Shown one piece after another: positions 16,226 through 26,525 of a DNA stretch of 64,000 bases. Numbering within the stretch: position 1 is the first letter of the stretch; every line of letters starts with the position of its first letter. Origin of the DNA: Streptomyces sp. NBC_01750 (lineage in GTDB: Bacteria > Actinomycetota > Actinomycetes > Streptomycetales > Streptomycetaceae). The notes beneath the pieces were generated by a model. The model was not told where the DNA came from, searched no databases, and was given only the letters and a program-made list of their open reading frames with translations. Location: NCBI RefSeq assembly GCF_035918095.1, contig NZ_CP109137.1, positions 5,892,001-5,956,000 on the forward strand, given 5' to 3'. A program made the position numbers and the translations under genes.

Positions 16226-17314
16226 ATGCCACGCCGCACCGCGACGATGCTCGCTTCCACCCTCGTTTTCATTGCGCTGCTCTGCGCAGGGGTGTTCATC
16301 CCAGTGCCGTACTCGGAGATGTCGCCCGGGCCGACGGTGAACACCCTGGGCGCGGCCGGTGGAGAGCCGGTGCTTCAGATCTCCGGCCGCAAGACCTACC
16401 CGACGACCGGTCACCTCAACATGACCACGGTCAGGGTCACCGGTGCGGACTACAAGATGAACATCGTCGAGGCGGTCTACGGCTGGCTGGCCCATGACAA
16501 CGTGGTGGTGCCGCACGACACGCTCTACCCGGACGGGAAGACGGAAGAGCAGTCCACGCAGGAGAACGCCGAGGAATTCACCCAGTCGCAGGAGAGCGCG
16601 AAGGTTGCCGCGCTGGAGCAGCTGAGGATCCCGGTGAAGTCGCGTGTCGTGGTGTCCACGGTTCTCAAGGACACGCCGTCGGAGAACCGGCTGCACGCCG
16701 GTGACGTCATCCGGGCCGTGGACGGCACACCCGTCAAGGAGCCGGCCGACGTCGCCAAGCTGGTCGTGAAGCACAAGCCCGGCCAGGACGTCGCCTTCAC
16801 GATCGTGCCGGCGAAGGACGCGGCTGCGGCGGAGAAGGCCGGGAAGGAACCCCGGACCACCGAGAAGGTCACGATCACCACGGTGAAGTCGGGCAAGGGC
16901 GACCGGGCGATCGTCGGCATCCAGGCCGGGACCGACCACACGTTCCCGTTCGGTATCGACATCAACCTGGCAGATGTGGGCGGGCCGAGTGCGGGTCTGA
17001 TGTTCGCCCTCGGCATCGTCGACAAGCTCACGCCGCAGGATCTGACGGGCGGGAAGTTCGTCGCGGGCACGGGGACGATCGACGACAAGGGCAAGGTCGG
17101 GCCGATCGGCGGCATCGAGATGAAACTGGTCGGCGCGCGGAACGCGGGGGCGCAGTACTTCTTGACGCCCGTGGACAACTGCGCGGCGGCCGCGTCGGAC
17201 ATCCCGGACGGGCTGACGCTGGTGAAGGTGAACACGATCGCCGATGCGGCGACGTCGCTGCAGAAGATCAAGTCGGGGGACACGGCGGCGCTGCCGGCCT
17301 GCGCGCCGAGCTGA
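16226..17314 (+). CDS. PDZ domain and Lon-type (S16) membrane protease
   Basis: A 362-residue membrane-anchored serine protease. The N-terminal hydrophobic segment (TATMLASTLVFIALLCAGVF) acts as a signal anchor. A PDZ domain follows around residues 130-210 (LHAGDVIRAVDGTPV). The C-terminal S16 domain has the Ser-Lys dyad: serine in GGPSAGLMFAL and lysine in GIEMKLVGARNAGA. There is no AAA module, as in the actinobacterial YlbL-like group. The protease domain would face the cell exterior. It is likely involved in envelope quality control or stress response. Confidence 0.92.
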   Translation: MPRRTATMLASTLVFIALLCAGVFIPVPYSEMSPGPTVNTLGAAGGEPVLQISGRKTYPTTGHLNMTTVRVTGADYKMNIVEAVYGWLAHDNVVVPHDTLYPDGKTEEQSTQENAEEFTQSQESAKVAALEQLRIPVKSRVVVSTVLKDTPSENRLHAGDVIRAVDGTPVKEPADVAKLVVKHKPGQDVAFTIVPAKDAAAAEKAGKEPRTTEKVTITTVKSGKGDRAIVGIQAGTDHTFPFGIDINLADVGGPSAGLMFALGIVDKLTPQDLTGGKFVAGTGTIDDKGKVGPIGGIEMKLVGARNAGAQYFLTPVDNCAAAASDIPDGLTLVKVNTIADAATSLQKIKSGDTAALPACAPS

Positions 17315-17493
17315 TGCCGGGGGCGCTGCCCCCGACCAGCCCCTTCCCGGAACCGGGGGCTCCCTGCCCCGGGAGCGCGTGGTGCCGCACCCCGGATGCC
17401 GCCCGCCCCGTTGCCCGGCCGGCCGCGGGCTCACACAGCAAACCGCCGCACCCGATCCCTCACGATCCGGTACGGCGGTGCCCTCACCCGCCG

Positions 17494-18057
17494 CTAGGCC
17501 TCGAACGTCGCCGCAAGCGCCTCCGCCAAGCCCGGGACCAGGTCCGAACCCGTCAGGACTTCCGTCGGAGAGTCCTTTTCGCGCAGGCGTACCGCCGATT
17601 CGCGGGCGCCGTCGCGCAGGACCGCCACGGTCATGCGGACCTCCTGGCGCTTCGGGTGGCCGGCGACCCACTTGGTGAGCGCCGCTTCGTCGAGGCCGTC
17701 CGGGACTGAGGACTCCGCGGACGGTGGGAGCATCAGGCGCTCCACTGTCAGTGCGCAGCCTGCCACCGCCTCCGGCCAGGCGATCGTGGCGAGGAACTCG
17801 TCCAGCGCCTTGCCGGCGGGGATTTCGTCCTGCTCGATCGGGGTGAGCGGCGCGGCCGCCTCGTCACTGTCGAGGCCGAGCTGGGCCGCGAGGCCCGGCT
17901 CCTGGGAGCGCAGGTGGGCGGTGTCGACGAGCGCGAAGAGCCTGGCCGGCTGGTCCCAGCCGAGCCCTGATGCGTACTCGTCGATTTCGAGCACGGCTCG
18001 GGTGAGCGGGCTCGCGGCCGTCGGGGGGCCGGAAGAGGAATCGTTGGACATGGGCAA
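17494..18057 (-). CDS. PPA1309 family protein
   Basis: A 187-residue conserved actinobacterial protein of unknown function. It begins with a Ser/Pro-rich stretch followed by [20 protein letters not shown], which is typical of the family. I use the TTG at 18057 because AAGGAGG lies 7 bases upstream; the ATG at 18051 would place that Shine-Dalgarno sequence 13 bases away. It is divergent from the UPF0182 gene with about 120 bases between them. In the 180 bases beyond its stop I see only weak G+C-rich inverted repeats. Confidence 0.82.
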   Translation of the reverse strand: MPMSNDSSSGPPTAASPLTRAVLEIDEYASGLGWDQPARLFALVDTAHLRSQEPGLAAQLGLDSDEAAAPLTPIEQDEIPAGKALDEFLATIAWPEAVAGCALTVERLMLPPSAESSVPDGLDEAALTKWVAGHPKRQEVRMTVAVLRDGARESAVRLREKDSPTEVLTGSDLVPGLAEALAATFEA

Positions 18058-18176
18058 TATCCTGCCTCCTTCCGGGCCCGGGACGGGAACTAGGTAAAGC
18101 CTCAGTAAGTTGCATCAGTGGGCTCTACGATCGCGGGGCCCGATTTCCCACGACCGCGAACTTAGAGGTGCGCACG

Positions 18177-21095
18177 TTGGCTTTCCAGATGCCGGACCGC
18201 GGCGGAGGCCCGACCGGGCCACGGATCAGAGTGGGCCGGCCGTCCCGGCGTGTCCGCACCCTGCTCATGACACTGGGCGTGCTGGCCGTGCTGGCCATGG
18301 CTTTCGTCATGTTCGCCGGGTTCTGGACCGACTGGCTCTGGTACCGCTCGGTCAAGTACTCCTCCGTCTTCACCACCACCCTGTGGACCAAGATCGGGCT
18401 GTTCGCTGTCTTCGGGCTGCTGATGGCCACAGCCGTCGGTGTGAACATCTGGCTCGCGCACCGGCTGCGGCCACCGCTGAGCGCCATGTCGCTGGAGCAG
18501 CAGAGTCTTGACCGCTACCGGATGAGCATCGCCCCGTACAAGAAGTGGGTGCTCCTCGCGATCACCGCTCTCGTCGGGCTGATCGCCGGAGCCTCCGCCA
18601 CCGGACAGTGGCGCACTTGGCTGATGTGGGTCAACGGCGTCTCCTTCGGCCAGAAGGACCCGCAGTTCCACATGGACGTGTCGTTCTACGCGTTCGATCT
18701 TCCCTGGTACCGGTTCTTGCTCGGCTTCGGCTTCGCGGCCGCCGTGCTCTCGCTGATCGCCGCCGCGCTGACCCACTATCTGTACGGCGGGCTGCGCATC
18801 ACCAGCCCCGGCGCCCGGGCGACGGGCGCGGCCACCGGTCATCTCTCCGTGCTGCTCGGTGTCTTCGTCTCGCTCAAGGCCGTCGCGTACTGGCTCGACC
18901 GGTACGGCCTCGCGGTGAAGTCCAGTGACTTCAAGGCCACCGGCAACTGGACGGGTCTGCGCTTCGTCGACGCCAACGCCTACCTCCCGGCCAAGACGAT
19001 CCTCTTCTGCATCGCGGTCATCTGCGCCCTGCTCTTCTTCGCGACGCTCTGGCGCCGCACTTGGCAGCTGCCGGTGATCGGCTTCGGGCTGATGGTCCTG
19101 TCGGCGATCCTCATCGGCGGCCTCTACCCGGCGATCGTGCAGAAGTTCCAGGTCCAGCCGAACGAGCAGGCCAAGGAAAGCCCCTACATCAAGAAGAACA
19201 TCGAGGCCACGCGGCACGCGTACGGAATCGACAACGCCAACCCGGAGGACTACTCGGGCAAGGGCGACCCCAAGCGGAAGGCCCAGCAGCGCGCCGATGC
19301 CCCCACGGCGGCAAGCTACCGCCTGGTCGACTCGAACGTGGTCTCACCCGCTTTCCAGCAGCTCCAGCAGGAGCGTAAGTACTACCAGTTCCCCGCGACC
19401 CTCGACGTCGACCGGTACCCCGGAACCGACGGCAAGCCGCAGGACACGGTCATCGGTCTGCGCGAGCTCAACATCAAGGGCATCCAGAAGCGCAACTGGA
19501 TCAACGACCACTTCACGTACACCCACGGCTACGGCGCGATCGCGGCCAAGGGCACGAACACCATCACGGACCCGGACAAGGGCACCGTCGGCTCCCCCGA
19601 CTTCACCGAGTCCGGGCTGCCGACCAGCGGCCAGCTCGGCAAGTACGAGCAGCGGATCTACTACGGCGAGAAGACCGAGCAGTACTCCATCGTCGGTGGC
19701 CCGCAGAAGGAACTCGACTACGAGAAGAACGGTGAGGAGACCACCAGCTACAAGGGCAAGAGCGGGGTCAACCTCTCCAGCCCGCTGAACCGCGCAGCGT
19801 ACGCCGTCGCCTTCAGCGAGCCGCAGATCCTCTATTCGGGAGCAGTCGGCGAGGGCTCGCGGATTCTCTACAACCGCACGCCCAAGGAGCGCGTCGAGGC
19901 GGTCGCCCCCTGGCTGACCATTGACGGCGACGCCTACCCGGCGGTCGTCGACGGCCGCATCCAGTGGATCGTCGACGCGTACACCACGACCAACGGCTAT
20001 CCCTACGCCTCCCGTACGACGCTGGGGGACACCACTGCCGACTCGCTGACCACCAACCAGCGTGCGGTCGTCGCGCAGCAGAACCAGGTCAACTACATCC
20101 GCAACTCGGTGAAGGCCACCGTCGACGCGTACGACGGCACGGTCAACCTGTACCAGTGGGACACCAAGGACCCGGTGCTGAAGACCTGGATGAAGGCGTT
20201 CCCGGGCACGGTGAAGGCGAAGGACAAGATCTCGCCGGACCTCAAGGCCCATCTGCGGTACCCGCAGGACATGTTCAAGGTGCAGCGCGAGCTGCTCACC
20301 CGGTACCACGTCACCCAGCCCGAGCAGTTCTACAGCGGCAGTGACGCCTGGCAGGTGCCGGACGACCCGACGAACAAGGACACCAGCGCCGTTCCGCCGT
20401 ACTACCTGAGCCTCAAGATGCCCGGGGACAAGGCGCAGAAGTTCTCTCTGACGACGACGTTCACGCCGGCCGGACGCCCCAACCTGGGTGCGTTCATGGC
20501 GGTCGACGCCGATGCCAACAGCGAAAAGTACGGCACGATGAGGCTGTTGAGAGTCACCGAGACGGTGCAGGGGCCACAGCAGGTGCAGAGTGAGCTCAAC
20601 GGTGTGCCGGAGGTCGCGACCTTCGTCAGGGACCTCAGAGGCACCGACTCCGACATCGAGTACGGCAACCTGCTGACGGTGCCGCTGGACGGCGGGTTCC
20701 TCTACATCGAGCCGGTGTACGCGCGAGGCGGCAGTGCGAACTATCCGCTGCTGAAGAAGGTCGCCGTCGCCTACGGCGGAGGCAAACCGGTCTTCAAGGA
20801 CAGTCTCACGGAGGCACTCAACGCGGTCTTCGAGGAGGGCGGCGCCGAGCCACCGACGACGACACCGCCACCGGGCGACACCACCAAGCCGCCGCCGGCG
20901 ACCGGTGACGCAGCGTTGAAGGCCGCCATCGCGGACGCCCAGAAGGCGTACGACGATGCCCAGGCGGCGCTCGACAAGAAGCCGACGGACTGGGAGGCGT
21001 ACGGCAAGGCGCAGGCTGCCCTGCAGGACGCGCTGGAGCGGGCGGCAGGCGCTCAGAGCAAGCCCGGTCCGACGACTACCCCCAAGGGCGGCTGA
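18177..21095 (+). CDS. UPF0182 family large membrane protein
   Basis: A 972-residue integral membrane protein of unknown function. About seven hydrophobic segments occupy residues 25-340. A large soluble, presumably extracellular region follows, with conserved pieces such as [15 protein letters not shown] and [16 protein letters not shown]. The C-terminus is Pro/Thr-rich, then Ala/Asp-rich helical, with [16 protein letters not shown] near the end. TTG 18177 was chosen because GAGG lies seven bases upstream; GTG 18168 and ATG 18189 are in frame. Confidence 0.9.
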   Translation: MAFQMPDRGGGPTGPRIRVGRPSRRVRTLLMTLGVLAVLAMAFVMFAGFWTDWLWYRSVKYSSVFTTTLWTKIGLFAVFGLLMATAVGVNIWLAHRLRPPLSAMSLEQQSLDRYRMSIAPYKKWVLLAITALVGLIAGASATGQWRTWLMWVNGVSFGQKDPQFHMDVSFYAFDLPWYRFLLGFGFAAAVLSLIAAALTHYLYGGLRITSPGARATGAATGHLSVLLGVFVSLKAVAYWLDRYGLAVKSSDFKATGNWTGLRFVDANAYLPAKTILFCIAVICALLFFATLWRRTWQLPVIGFGLMVLSAILIGGLYPAIVQKFQVQPNEQAKESPYIKKNIEATRHAYGIDNANPEDYSGKGDPKRKAQQRADAPTAASYRLVDSNVVSPAFQQLQQERKYYQFPATLDVDRYPGTDGKPQDTVIGLRELNIKGIQKRNWINDHFTYTHGYGAIAAKGTNTITDPDKGTVGSPDFTESGLPTSGQLGKYEQRIYYGEKTEQYSIVGGPQKELDYEKNGEETTSYKGKSGVNLSSPLNRAAYAVAFSEPQILYSGAVGEGSRILYNRTPKERVEAVAPWLTIDGDAYPAVVDGRIQWIVDAYTTTNGYPYASRTTLGDTTADSLTTNQRAVVAQQNQVNYIRNSVKATVDAYDGTVNLYQWDTKDPVLKTWMKAFPGTVKAKDKISPDLKAHLRYPQDMFKVQRELLTRYHVTQPEQFYSGSDAWQVPDDPTNKDTSAVPPYYLSLKMPGDKAQKFSLTTTFTPAGRPNLGAFMAVDADANSEKYGTMRLLRVTETVQGPQQVQSELNGVPEVATFVRDLRGTDSDIEYGNLLTVPLDGGFLYIEPVYARGGSANYPLLKKVAVAYGGGKPVFKDSLTEALNAVFEEGGAEPPTTTPPPGDTTKPPPATGDAALKAAIADAQKAYDDAQAALDKKPTDWEAYGKAQAALQDALERAAGAQSKPGPTTTPKGG

Positions 21096-21137
21096 GCAGG
21101 GACCATCCCGCGTCGTGGTACGGTTGCAACACAACGA

Positions 21138-21211
21138 CGCGGGGTGGAGCAGCTCGGTAGCTCGCTGGGCTCATAACCCAGAGGTCGCAGGTTCAAATCC
21201 TGTCCCCGCTA
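21138..21211 (+). tRNA. initiator tRNA-fMet (anticodon CAT), copy 1
   Basis: A 74-base cloverleaf. The acceptor 5' strand CGCGGGG faces CCCCGCT, leaving an unpaired C1-U72 end as in initiator tRNAs. Three consecutive G-C pairs flank the anticodon loop (GGGCTCATAACCC), the other initiator hallmark. The anticodon CAT is at 21172-21174 and the T-loop is GGTTCAAATCC. The 3' CCA is not encoded. An identical copy lies at 23579. An 18-base terminator follows. Confidence 0.96.
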
Positions 21212-21219
21212 CTGAAAAA

Positions 21220-21258
21220 GAACAGGGCCCGAATCCTTTGAGGATTCGGGCCCTGTTC
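21220..21258. terminator. terminator after tRNA-fMet copy 1
   Basis: A perfect 18-base stem (21220-21237 with 21241-21258) around TTG, nine bases after the tRNA. Confidence 0.9.
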
Positions 21259-21413
21259 GTGCGTATGTGCTGCGGTGAGAACTGTGTGCCGCGCGGGGCG
21301 AGTTGGGTCCGGTCGTGTTTGACTTGTCCATCTGTGGGCATGTCGACAAAACGCTGAAGTGACCTCACTGGCTGCGGTATACCAGGTGTACGCGGGTTGC
21401 GGGTGGTGCGACG

Positions 21414-23501
21414 ATGGAATTTATGGGGGACAGGGCAACACTGTTGAAGACAGGGCGGTTTGTGCGGCGGCATGCCGGAAGCGTGGCGGACGCGAGCAGC
21501 GGGGGCGACGCTGTTGACAACGTTGACAACGCCGGCGGTGGTGAAGGCGTCGACTCGGTTTCCGTGGAGACCGCGGGGAGTGAGGCGGGTCACCGGCGTG
21601 CCGCCGACGGCGGCGACACCGCGTCCATGAGCGTGCTCGGCGCGCTGCTGCTGCGCCGCGGAGACCTCGACGGCGCCGAGCCCTACCTGCGTGGTGCGAC
21701 CGCCGACGGCGACCGCGCCGCCGCCAACAATCTCGGTGTCCTCCTCCATCAGCGTGGGTACGCCGACGAGGCGGCGGGGTGGTGGCGTATCGCGGCCGTC
21801 GCCGGCTCCGCGGCGGCGGCGCACGCCCTGGGGCGTCACTTCCGTGAGCGTGGCGACGAGCCCGCCGCGGAGTACTGGCTGCGCCAGTCCGCCGAACAGG
21901 GCCACGCGCTGGGCGCGTACGCCCTCGCCGATCTTCTGGAGCACCGCAGCGACGCGGGCGCGGAGCGCTGGCTGCGCGCGGCGGCCGAGCAGGGCCACCG
22001 CGAAGCGGCGTACCGGCTGGCCCGCACGCTGGAGCGGCTGGCGGCGGAGGAGGCTCGCCCGGGCGAGGACGTGGGCCTGCGGATGGGGCGCGAGGGACGT
22101 GCGGGACGGGCCAGCGAGGTCGGCCAGGACGGCGTGAAGCCCGACGGCGTGAAGTCCGACGGCGCGGGCGCGGGTCGTGCCGGGCGTGCTGGAGGGGTCC
22201 CGGTCGGTCGGGACGACGTGAAGCCCGACGGCGCGGGAACGGGAACGGGCACAGGCGCGGGCACGGACGGTGAGCACGACGTCGAGCTGTCCGCGCTCGA
22301 CGAAGCCGTGCAGTGGTACCGGCAGGCCGCGGCCCGCGGGCACCGGCGGGCCGCGCTGCACCTCGGCGCGATCCTCGAGGAGCGTGGTGAGTTCAAGGAG
22401 GCCGGTCGCTGGTACCTCACCGCAGCCAAGGACGGAGAGGCCCGCGCAGCCTGCGCGCTCGGGTTCCTGCTCCGGGACGCGGGCGACGAGGAGAGCGCCG
22501 CCGTCTGGTGGCTGCGTGCCGCGCAGGAGGGTGACGGCAACGCCGCCAACGCCCTCGGCGCGCTGCACGCCGCGCGTGGGGAGCAGCAGACCGCCGAGCG
22601 CTGGTATCGCGCCGCCATGGACGCGGGTGACATAAACGGCGCATACAACCTCGGGCTGCTCTGCGCCGCCCAGGACCGTACGCCGCAGGCCGAGCAGTGG
22701 TACCGCCGTGCCGCCTACGCCGGCCACCGCGAGGCCGCCAACGCGCTCGCCGTACTGCTTCTGCAGGCAGGCGACGCGACCGGTGCCGAGCCCTGGTTCT
22801 CCAAGGCCGCCGAGGCCGGCAGCGTCGACGCGGCGTTCAACCTGGGCATCCTCTACGTCGGCCGTGACGACGACCGTACGGCTCTGACCTGGTACGAGAG
22901 GGCAGCTGCCGCCGGTCACACCGAGGCCGCACTGCAGGTCGGCATCGCGCTGCTCAGAGACGGTCACGAGCAGGCGGCCGAGCGCCATCTGCGCTGCGCG
23001 GCGGGCGGCGGCAGCGCCGAGGCCGCCTTCCGTCTCGCCACGGTGCTCGACTCCCGCCAGTCGCTGCCCGGGCCGCCCGCCCTCGGCGAGGCGACGGCGG
23101 AGAAGAGCGAGTGCGAGGAGTGGTACGAGCGGGCCGCCGAGCAGGGGCACCGTCGTGCCCAGGTGCGGGTCGGCATGCTCGCAGCCGCCCGTGGCGACAT
23201 GGTGGATGCCGCCCGCTGGTACCGCGAGGCGGCCGAGGCAGGCAGCCGTAACGGTGCCTTCAACCTCGGACTGCTCCTCGCCCGCGAGGGCAATGAGCGG
23301 GAGGCGGCCCTGTGGTGGTGCCGCGCGGCTCGTGCCGGGCACGGCAGGGCGGCACTGCGCCTGGCGCTGCTCGCCGCCCGCAGAGGGGAGCTGACCGAGG
23401 GCCAGCGGTGGTGCGCACGGGCCGTCGAGCTGGGTCCTGCCGAGGTGGCGGAGCGGGCGGCGCGGCTGCGCGAGGCGCTGCACCAGGAGCTCACGGCGTG
23501 A
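21414..23501 (+). CDS. Sel1/TPR repeat protein
   Basis: A 695-residue repeat protein lying between two identical initiator tRNA genes. After a polar N-terminal 70 residues it is almost entirely Sel1-like/TPR helical repeats with a 34-36-residue period, such as AEQGHREAAYRLARTLE, AARGHRRAALHLGAILEE and AEAGSRNGAFNLGLLLA. A Gly/Asp/Val-rich low-complexity insert interrupts the array at about residues 215-290 (22055-22290). No enzyme domain is seen, and a scaffold role is inferred. ATG 21423 is an equally possible start. Confidence 0.85.
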   Translation: MEFMGDRATLLKTGRFVRRHAGSVADASSGGDAVDNVDNAGGGEGVDSVSVETAGSEAGHRRAADGGDTASMSVLGALLLRRGDLDGAEPYLRGATADGDRAAANNLGVLLHQRGYADEAAGWWRIAAVAGSAAAAHALGRHFRERGDEPAAEYWLRQSAEQGHALGAYALADLLEHRSDAGAERWLRAAAEQGHREAAYRLARTLERLAAEEARPGEDVGLRMGREGRAGRASEVGQDGVKPDGVKSDGAGAGRAGRAGGVPVGRDDVKPDGAGTGTGTGAGTDGEHDVELSALDEAVQWYRQAAARGHRRAALHLGAILEERGEFKEAGRWYLTAAKDGEARAACALGFLLRDAGDEESAAVWWLRAAQEGDGNAANALGALHAARGEQQTAERWYRAAMDAGDINGAYNLGLLCAAQDRTPQAEQWYRRAAYAGHREAANALAVLLLQAGDATGAEPWFSKAAEAGSVDAAFNLGILYVGRDDDRTALTWYERAAAAGHTEAALQVGIALLRDGHEQAAERHLRCAAGGGSAEAAFRLATVLDSRQSLPGPPALGEATAEKSECEEWYERAAEQGHRRAQVRVGMLAAARGDMVDAARWYREAAEAGSRNGAFNLGLLLAREGNEREAALWWCRAARAGHGRAALRLALLAARRGELTEGQRWCARAVELGPAEVAERAARLREALHQELTA

Positions 23502-23578
23502 GCGTTGCGGGCTCACGGCGTAGCGACGAATAGGGATTTGCGCTGGTCGGCGGGGTGACGTAGTGTTGCGTTCATCGA

Positions 23579-23652
23579 CGCGGGGTGGAGCAGCTCGGTA
23601 GCTCGCTGGGCTCATAACCCAGAGGTCGCAGGTTCAAATCCTGTCCCCGCTA
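23579..23652 (+). tRNA. initiator tRNA-fMet (anticodon CAT), copy 2
   Basis: Identical in all 74 bases to the copy at 21138, with the same unpaired first acceptor position and the triple G-C anticodon stem. The 3' CCA is not encoded. The surrounding identity extends to 81 bases (23576-23656). A distinct terminator follows. Confidence 0.96.
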
Positions 23653-23658
23653 CTGACA

Positions 23659-23696
23659 GACAAAGGCCCGGATCCTGATGGATCCGGGCCTTTGTC
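23659..23696. terminator. terminator after tRNA-fMet copy 2
   Basis: A perfect 17-base stem (23659-23675 with 23680-23696) around TGAT, six bases after the tRNA. Its sequence differs from the terminator of copy 1. Confidence 0.9.
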
Positions 23697-23863
23697 GTAC
23701 CCGCATGCCAACCGGGCGCGGTGAAAGGGCCCGGCCACGGCCTTGCGCGCGTCTGCGGAACGATTGCCCACGGACCGTGGTCGCCCGCGGCCAACGACTG
23801 CCCGCGGACCATCACGAACGGCCCGGCACCTCTCGGGTACCGGGCCGTTCGTGAAGGCGTGCG

Positions 23864-24280
23864 TCAGGCGGCCGCGCAGTTCGGGCACGTGCCCCGGTAC
23901 GTCACCTCGACGCTCGAGATCGTGAAGCCGAAGCGCTCCGTGTCCGGGAGGTCGGCCAGCGGGCTGCCCGCCGGATGTACGTCGCGGATCGCGCCGCACT
24001 GGGCGCAGACCAGGTGCTGATGCGGCCGGTGCGCGTTCGGGTCGTACCGCTTGGCGCGGCGGTCGGTCGACACCTCGATGACTTCACCGAGGCTGACCAG
24101 CTCGCCCAGCGTGTTGTAGACGGTCGCCCGGGAGATCTCGGGCAGCTTCGTCACCGCGCGCGCGTGCACCTCGTCGGCCGTCAGGTGGACATGGTCGCCG
24201 TCGAGGACCTCAGCCACGACACGCCGCTGCGCCGTCATGCGCCAGCCGCGTCCGCGAAGTCGTTCCAACAGGTCACTCAT
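23864..24280 (-). CDS. catR: Fur family peroxide-responsive repressor, CatR-like
   Basis: A 138-residue Fur-family metalloregulator divergent from the catalase gene. A winged helix precedes the dimer domain: recognition helix near [20 protein letters not shown], then metal and regulatory residues in [14 protein letters not shown], and a second structural CxxC (CPNC) at the C-terminus. The pair CxxC...CxxC is the structural zinc site. In Streptomyces, CatR represses catalase and is inactivated by peroxide. A Fur-like operator lies between the -35 and -10 of the catalase promoter in the intergenic region, supporting direct control and possibly autoregulation. Confidence 0.88.
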   Translation of the reverse strand: MSDLLERLRGRGWRMTAQRRVVAEVLDGDHVHLTADEVHARAVTKLPEISRATVYNTLGELVSLGEVIEVSTDRRAKRYDPNAHRPHQHLVCAQCGAIRDVHPAGSPLADLPDTERFGFTISSVEVTYRGTCPNCAAA

Positions 24281-24341
24281 AAGGACCAGCCTAACAGTGA
24301 AGGGAGCCAGGTCCCGAACGGGTGTGAAATTGGATGGCCAC

Positions 24342-24369
24342 TTGACTTAGACAATGTCCATTGTAGGAT
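24342..24369 (+). promoter_or_regulatory. catalase promoter with an embedded Fur/CatR-type operator
   Basis: TTGACT (24342-24347) and TAGGAT (24364-24369) form a -35/-10 pair with 16-base spacing. Between them the perfect palindrome ACAATG-TC-CATTGT (24351-24364) matches the Fur/PerR-type inverted repeat. A repressor bound here would block the promoter. Confidence 0.75.
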
Positions 24370-24427
24370 CGAAACTCGGCAAACGCCAAGGACAGGACTT
24401 GCAGGGATGACGCAGCAGGAGGCGCAC

Positions 24428-25879
24428 GTGACGCAGGGACCGCTCACCACGGAGGCCGGCGCGCCGGTAGCCGACAATCAGAACAGCGAGACCGCGGGCG
24501 TCGGCGGGCCGGTTCTGGTTCAGGACCAGGCGCTGCTCGAGAAGCTCGCGCACTTCAACCGTGAGCGCATCCCGGAGCGCATCGTGCACGCGCGCGGCGC
24601 TGGTGCGTACGGCACCTTCACGCTGACCCGAGACGTCTCGCAGTGGACGCGGGCGAAGTTCCTCTCCGAGGTCGGCAAGCAGACCGAGACGTTCCTGCGC
24701 TTCTCCACCGTCGCGGGCAACCTCGGCTCGGCGGACGCGGTGCGTGACCCCCGCGGCTTCGCCCTGAAGTTCTACACCGAAGAGGGCAACTACGACCTCG
24801 TCGGCAACAACACCCCGGTGTTCTTCATCAAGGACGCCATCAAGTTCCCGGACTTCATCCACACCCAGAAGCGCGACCCGTACACCGGCTCGCAGGAGGC
24901 GGACAACGTCTGGGACTTCTGGGGCCTCAGCCCGGAGTCGACGCACCAGGTGACCTGGCTCTTCGGTGACCGCGGCATCCCGGCCACGCTGCGCCACATG
25001 AACGGCTACGGCTCGCACACGTACCAGTGGAACAACGAGGCCGGCGAGGTCTTCTGGGTCAAATACCACTTCAAGACCGACCAGGGGATCAAGAACCTCA
25101 CCACCGACGAGGCCAACCGCCTCTCCGGTGTGGACCCGGACTCCCACCAGCGCGACCTGCGTGAGTCCATCGAGCGCGGCGACTTCCCGTCCTGGACCGT
25201 GCAGGTGCAGATCATGCCGGCGGCCGAGGCGACGAACTACCGCTTCAACCCCTTCGACCTGACCAAGGTCTGGCCGCACGAGGACTATCCGCCGATCGAG
25301 ATCGGCAAGCTGGAGCTCAACCGCAACCCGGAGAACATCTTCGCCGAGGTCGAGCAGTCGATCTTCAGCCCCGCGCACTTCGTGCCGGGCATCGGTCCGT
25401 CACCGGACAAGATGCTCCAGGGCCGTCTCTTCGCGTACGGCGACGCCCACCGCTATCGCGTCGGCATCAACGCCGACCACCTGCCGGTGAACCGCCCGCA
25501 CGCCACCGAGGCGCGCACCAACTCCCGTGACGGCTACCTGTACGACGGTCGCCACAAGGGCACGAAGAACTATGAGCCGAACAGCTTCGGCGGCCCGTTC
25601 CAGACGGACAAGCCGCTGTGGCAGTCGGTCCCGGTCACCGGTGGCACCGGCAACCACGAGGCGCCCAGCCACGCCGAGGACAGCGACTTCGTGCAGGCGG
25701 GCAACCTCTACCGGCTGATGTCCGAGGACGAGAAGGGCCGTCTGATCGAGAACCTCGCCGGGTTCATCTCGAAGGTGTCGCGCGACGACATCGCCGAGCG
25801 CGCGGTCAACAACTTCCGCCAGGCGGATGGTGACTTCGGCAAGCGGCTCGAGGCCGCGGTCCAGGCCCTTCGCGCCTGA
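24428..25879 (+). CDS. katA: monofunctional heme catalase
   Basis: A 483-residue small-subunit catalase converting hydrogen peroxide to water and oxygen. The distal His is in [12 protein letters not shown] and the distal Asn in [11 protein letters not shown], and the proximal heme-ligand Tyr is in [15 protein letters not shown] 24428 is preferred over ATG 24407 because AGGAGG lies five bases before it, and the resulting N-terminus [11 protein letters not shown] fits streptomycete catalases. It is divergent from the Fur-family repressor and carries an operator in its promoter. It is followed by a shared terminator. Confidence 0.95.
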   Translation: MTQGPLTTEAGAPVADNQNSETAGVGGPVLVQDQALLEKLAHFNRERIPERIVHARGAGAYGTFTLTRDVSQWTRAKFLSEVGKQTETFLRFSTVAGNLGSADAVRDPRGFALKFYTEEGNYDLVGNNTPVFFIKDAIKFPDFIHTQKRDPYTGSQEADNVWDFWGLSPESTHQVTWLFGDRGIPATLRHMNGYGSHTYQWNNEAGEVFWVKYHFKTDQGIKNLTTDEANRLSGVDPDSHQRDLRESIERGDFPSWTVQVQIMPAAEATNYRFNPFDLTKVWPHEDYPPIEIGKLELNRNPENIFAEVEQSIFSPAHFVPGIGPSPDKMLQGRLFAYGDAHRYRVGINADHLPVNRPHATEARTNSRDGYLYDGRHKGTKNYEPNSFGGPFQTDKPLWQSVPVTGGTGNHEAPSHAEDSDFVQAGNLYRLMSEDEKGRLIENLAGFISKVSRDDIAERAVNNFRQADGDFGKRLEAAVQALRA

Positions 25880-25899
25880 CGGACGCTTGTCGCAGTACA

Positions 25900-25933
25900 G
25901 AGGGCCGGATTCCTGTCGGGGGGTCCGGCCCTC
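25900..25933. terminator. bidirectional terminator between catalase and the CBS gene
   Basis: A 10-base stem (25900-25909 with 25924-25933) with a 14-base loop between two convergent genes. Confidence 0.75.
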
Positions 25934-25942
25934 TCGTATGCC

Positions 25943-26344
25943 CTAACCCGCCAGAATCGCGGGGTGCCGCCTGACCGGGGCCCAGCAGCGAATGATGTCG
26001 CGTACGGAGACGATGCCGACGGGCCCGTCGTCGTCGAGCACGATCAGATGCCGGAAGCCACCGTGTGTCATGGCCTCGGCGGCCTCCTCCAGGGTCCAGG
26101 ACGGCGCGGCGAAGACGACGTCGGTGGTGGTGTGGGTACCGGCGGTCTCACGATCGGGGTCCTGCCCCGCGCCCACCGAGTTCAGAATGTCGCGCTCGGT
26201 CAGAATGCCGAGGCCGCCGGCGTCGGTGTCGAGGACTACGGCGGCGCCGATACGGCGCGCGGCCATCAGGCAGGCCGCCTGTCGGAGTGTGTGTGCGGGT
26301 CCGATGGTGAGGACCACCGTGCTCATGGCGTCACGGACGAGCAT
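25943..26344 (-). CDS. CBS-domain pair protein
   Basis: A 133-residue protein made of two CBS domains, the first around GPAHTLRQAACLMAARRIGA and the second around SWTLEEAAEAMTHGGFRHL. Such Bateman modules bind adenosyl nucleotides; no effector domain is attached. ATG 26344 has AAGGAGG 11 bases upstream, while an upstream GTG overlaps that Shine-Dalgarno sequence and is rejected. It is transcribed away from hisN. The 180 bases between hold only short inverted repeats. Confidence 0.88.
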   Translation of the reverse strand: MLVRDAMSTVVLTIGPAHTLRQAACLMAARRIGAAVVLDTDAGGLGILTERDILNSVGAGQDPDRETAGTHTTTDVVFAAPSWTLEEAAEAMTHGGFRHLIVLDDDGPVGIVSVRDIIRCWAPVRRHPAILAG

Positions 26345-26525
26345 GAATGGAGCCACCTCCTTGGTGATCGGTCGTTCGGGAACCGATTCACAAGTTCACA
26401 AGTGGGGGACTCTCAGAGTCGCAGCCCTGCGGTGCGGCAGCAAGGGGGCGCGCGTCGCCGGTTGGGAGGCGCGCGGAAGCCCGTGGGAAAACGCCGCGGA
26501 GCCGACGGGAAAGGTGTATATGCCG

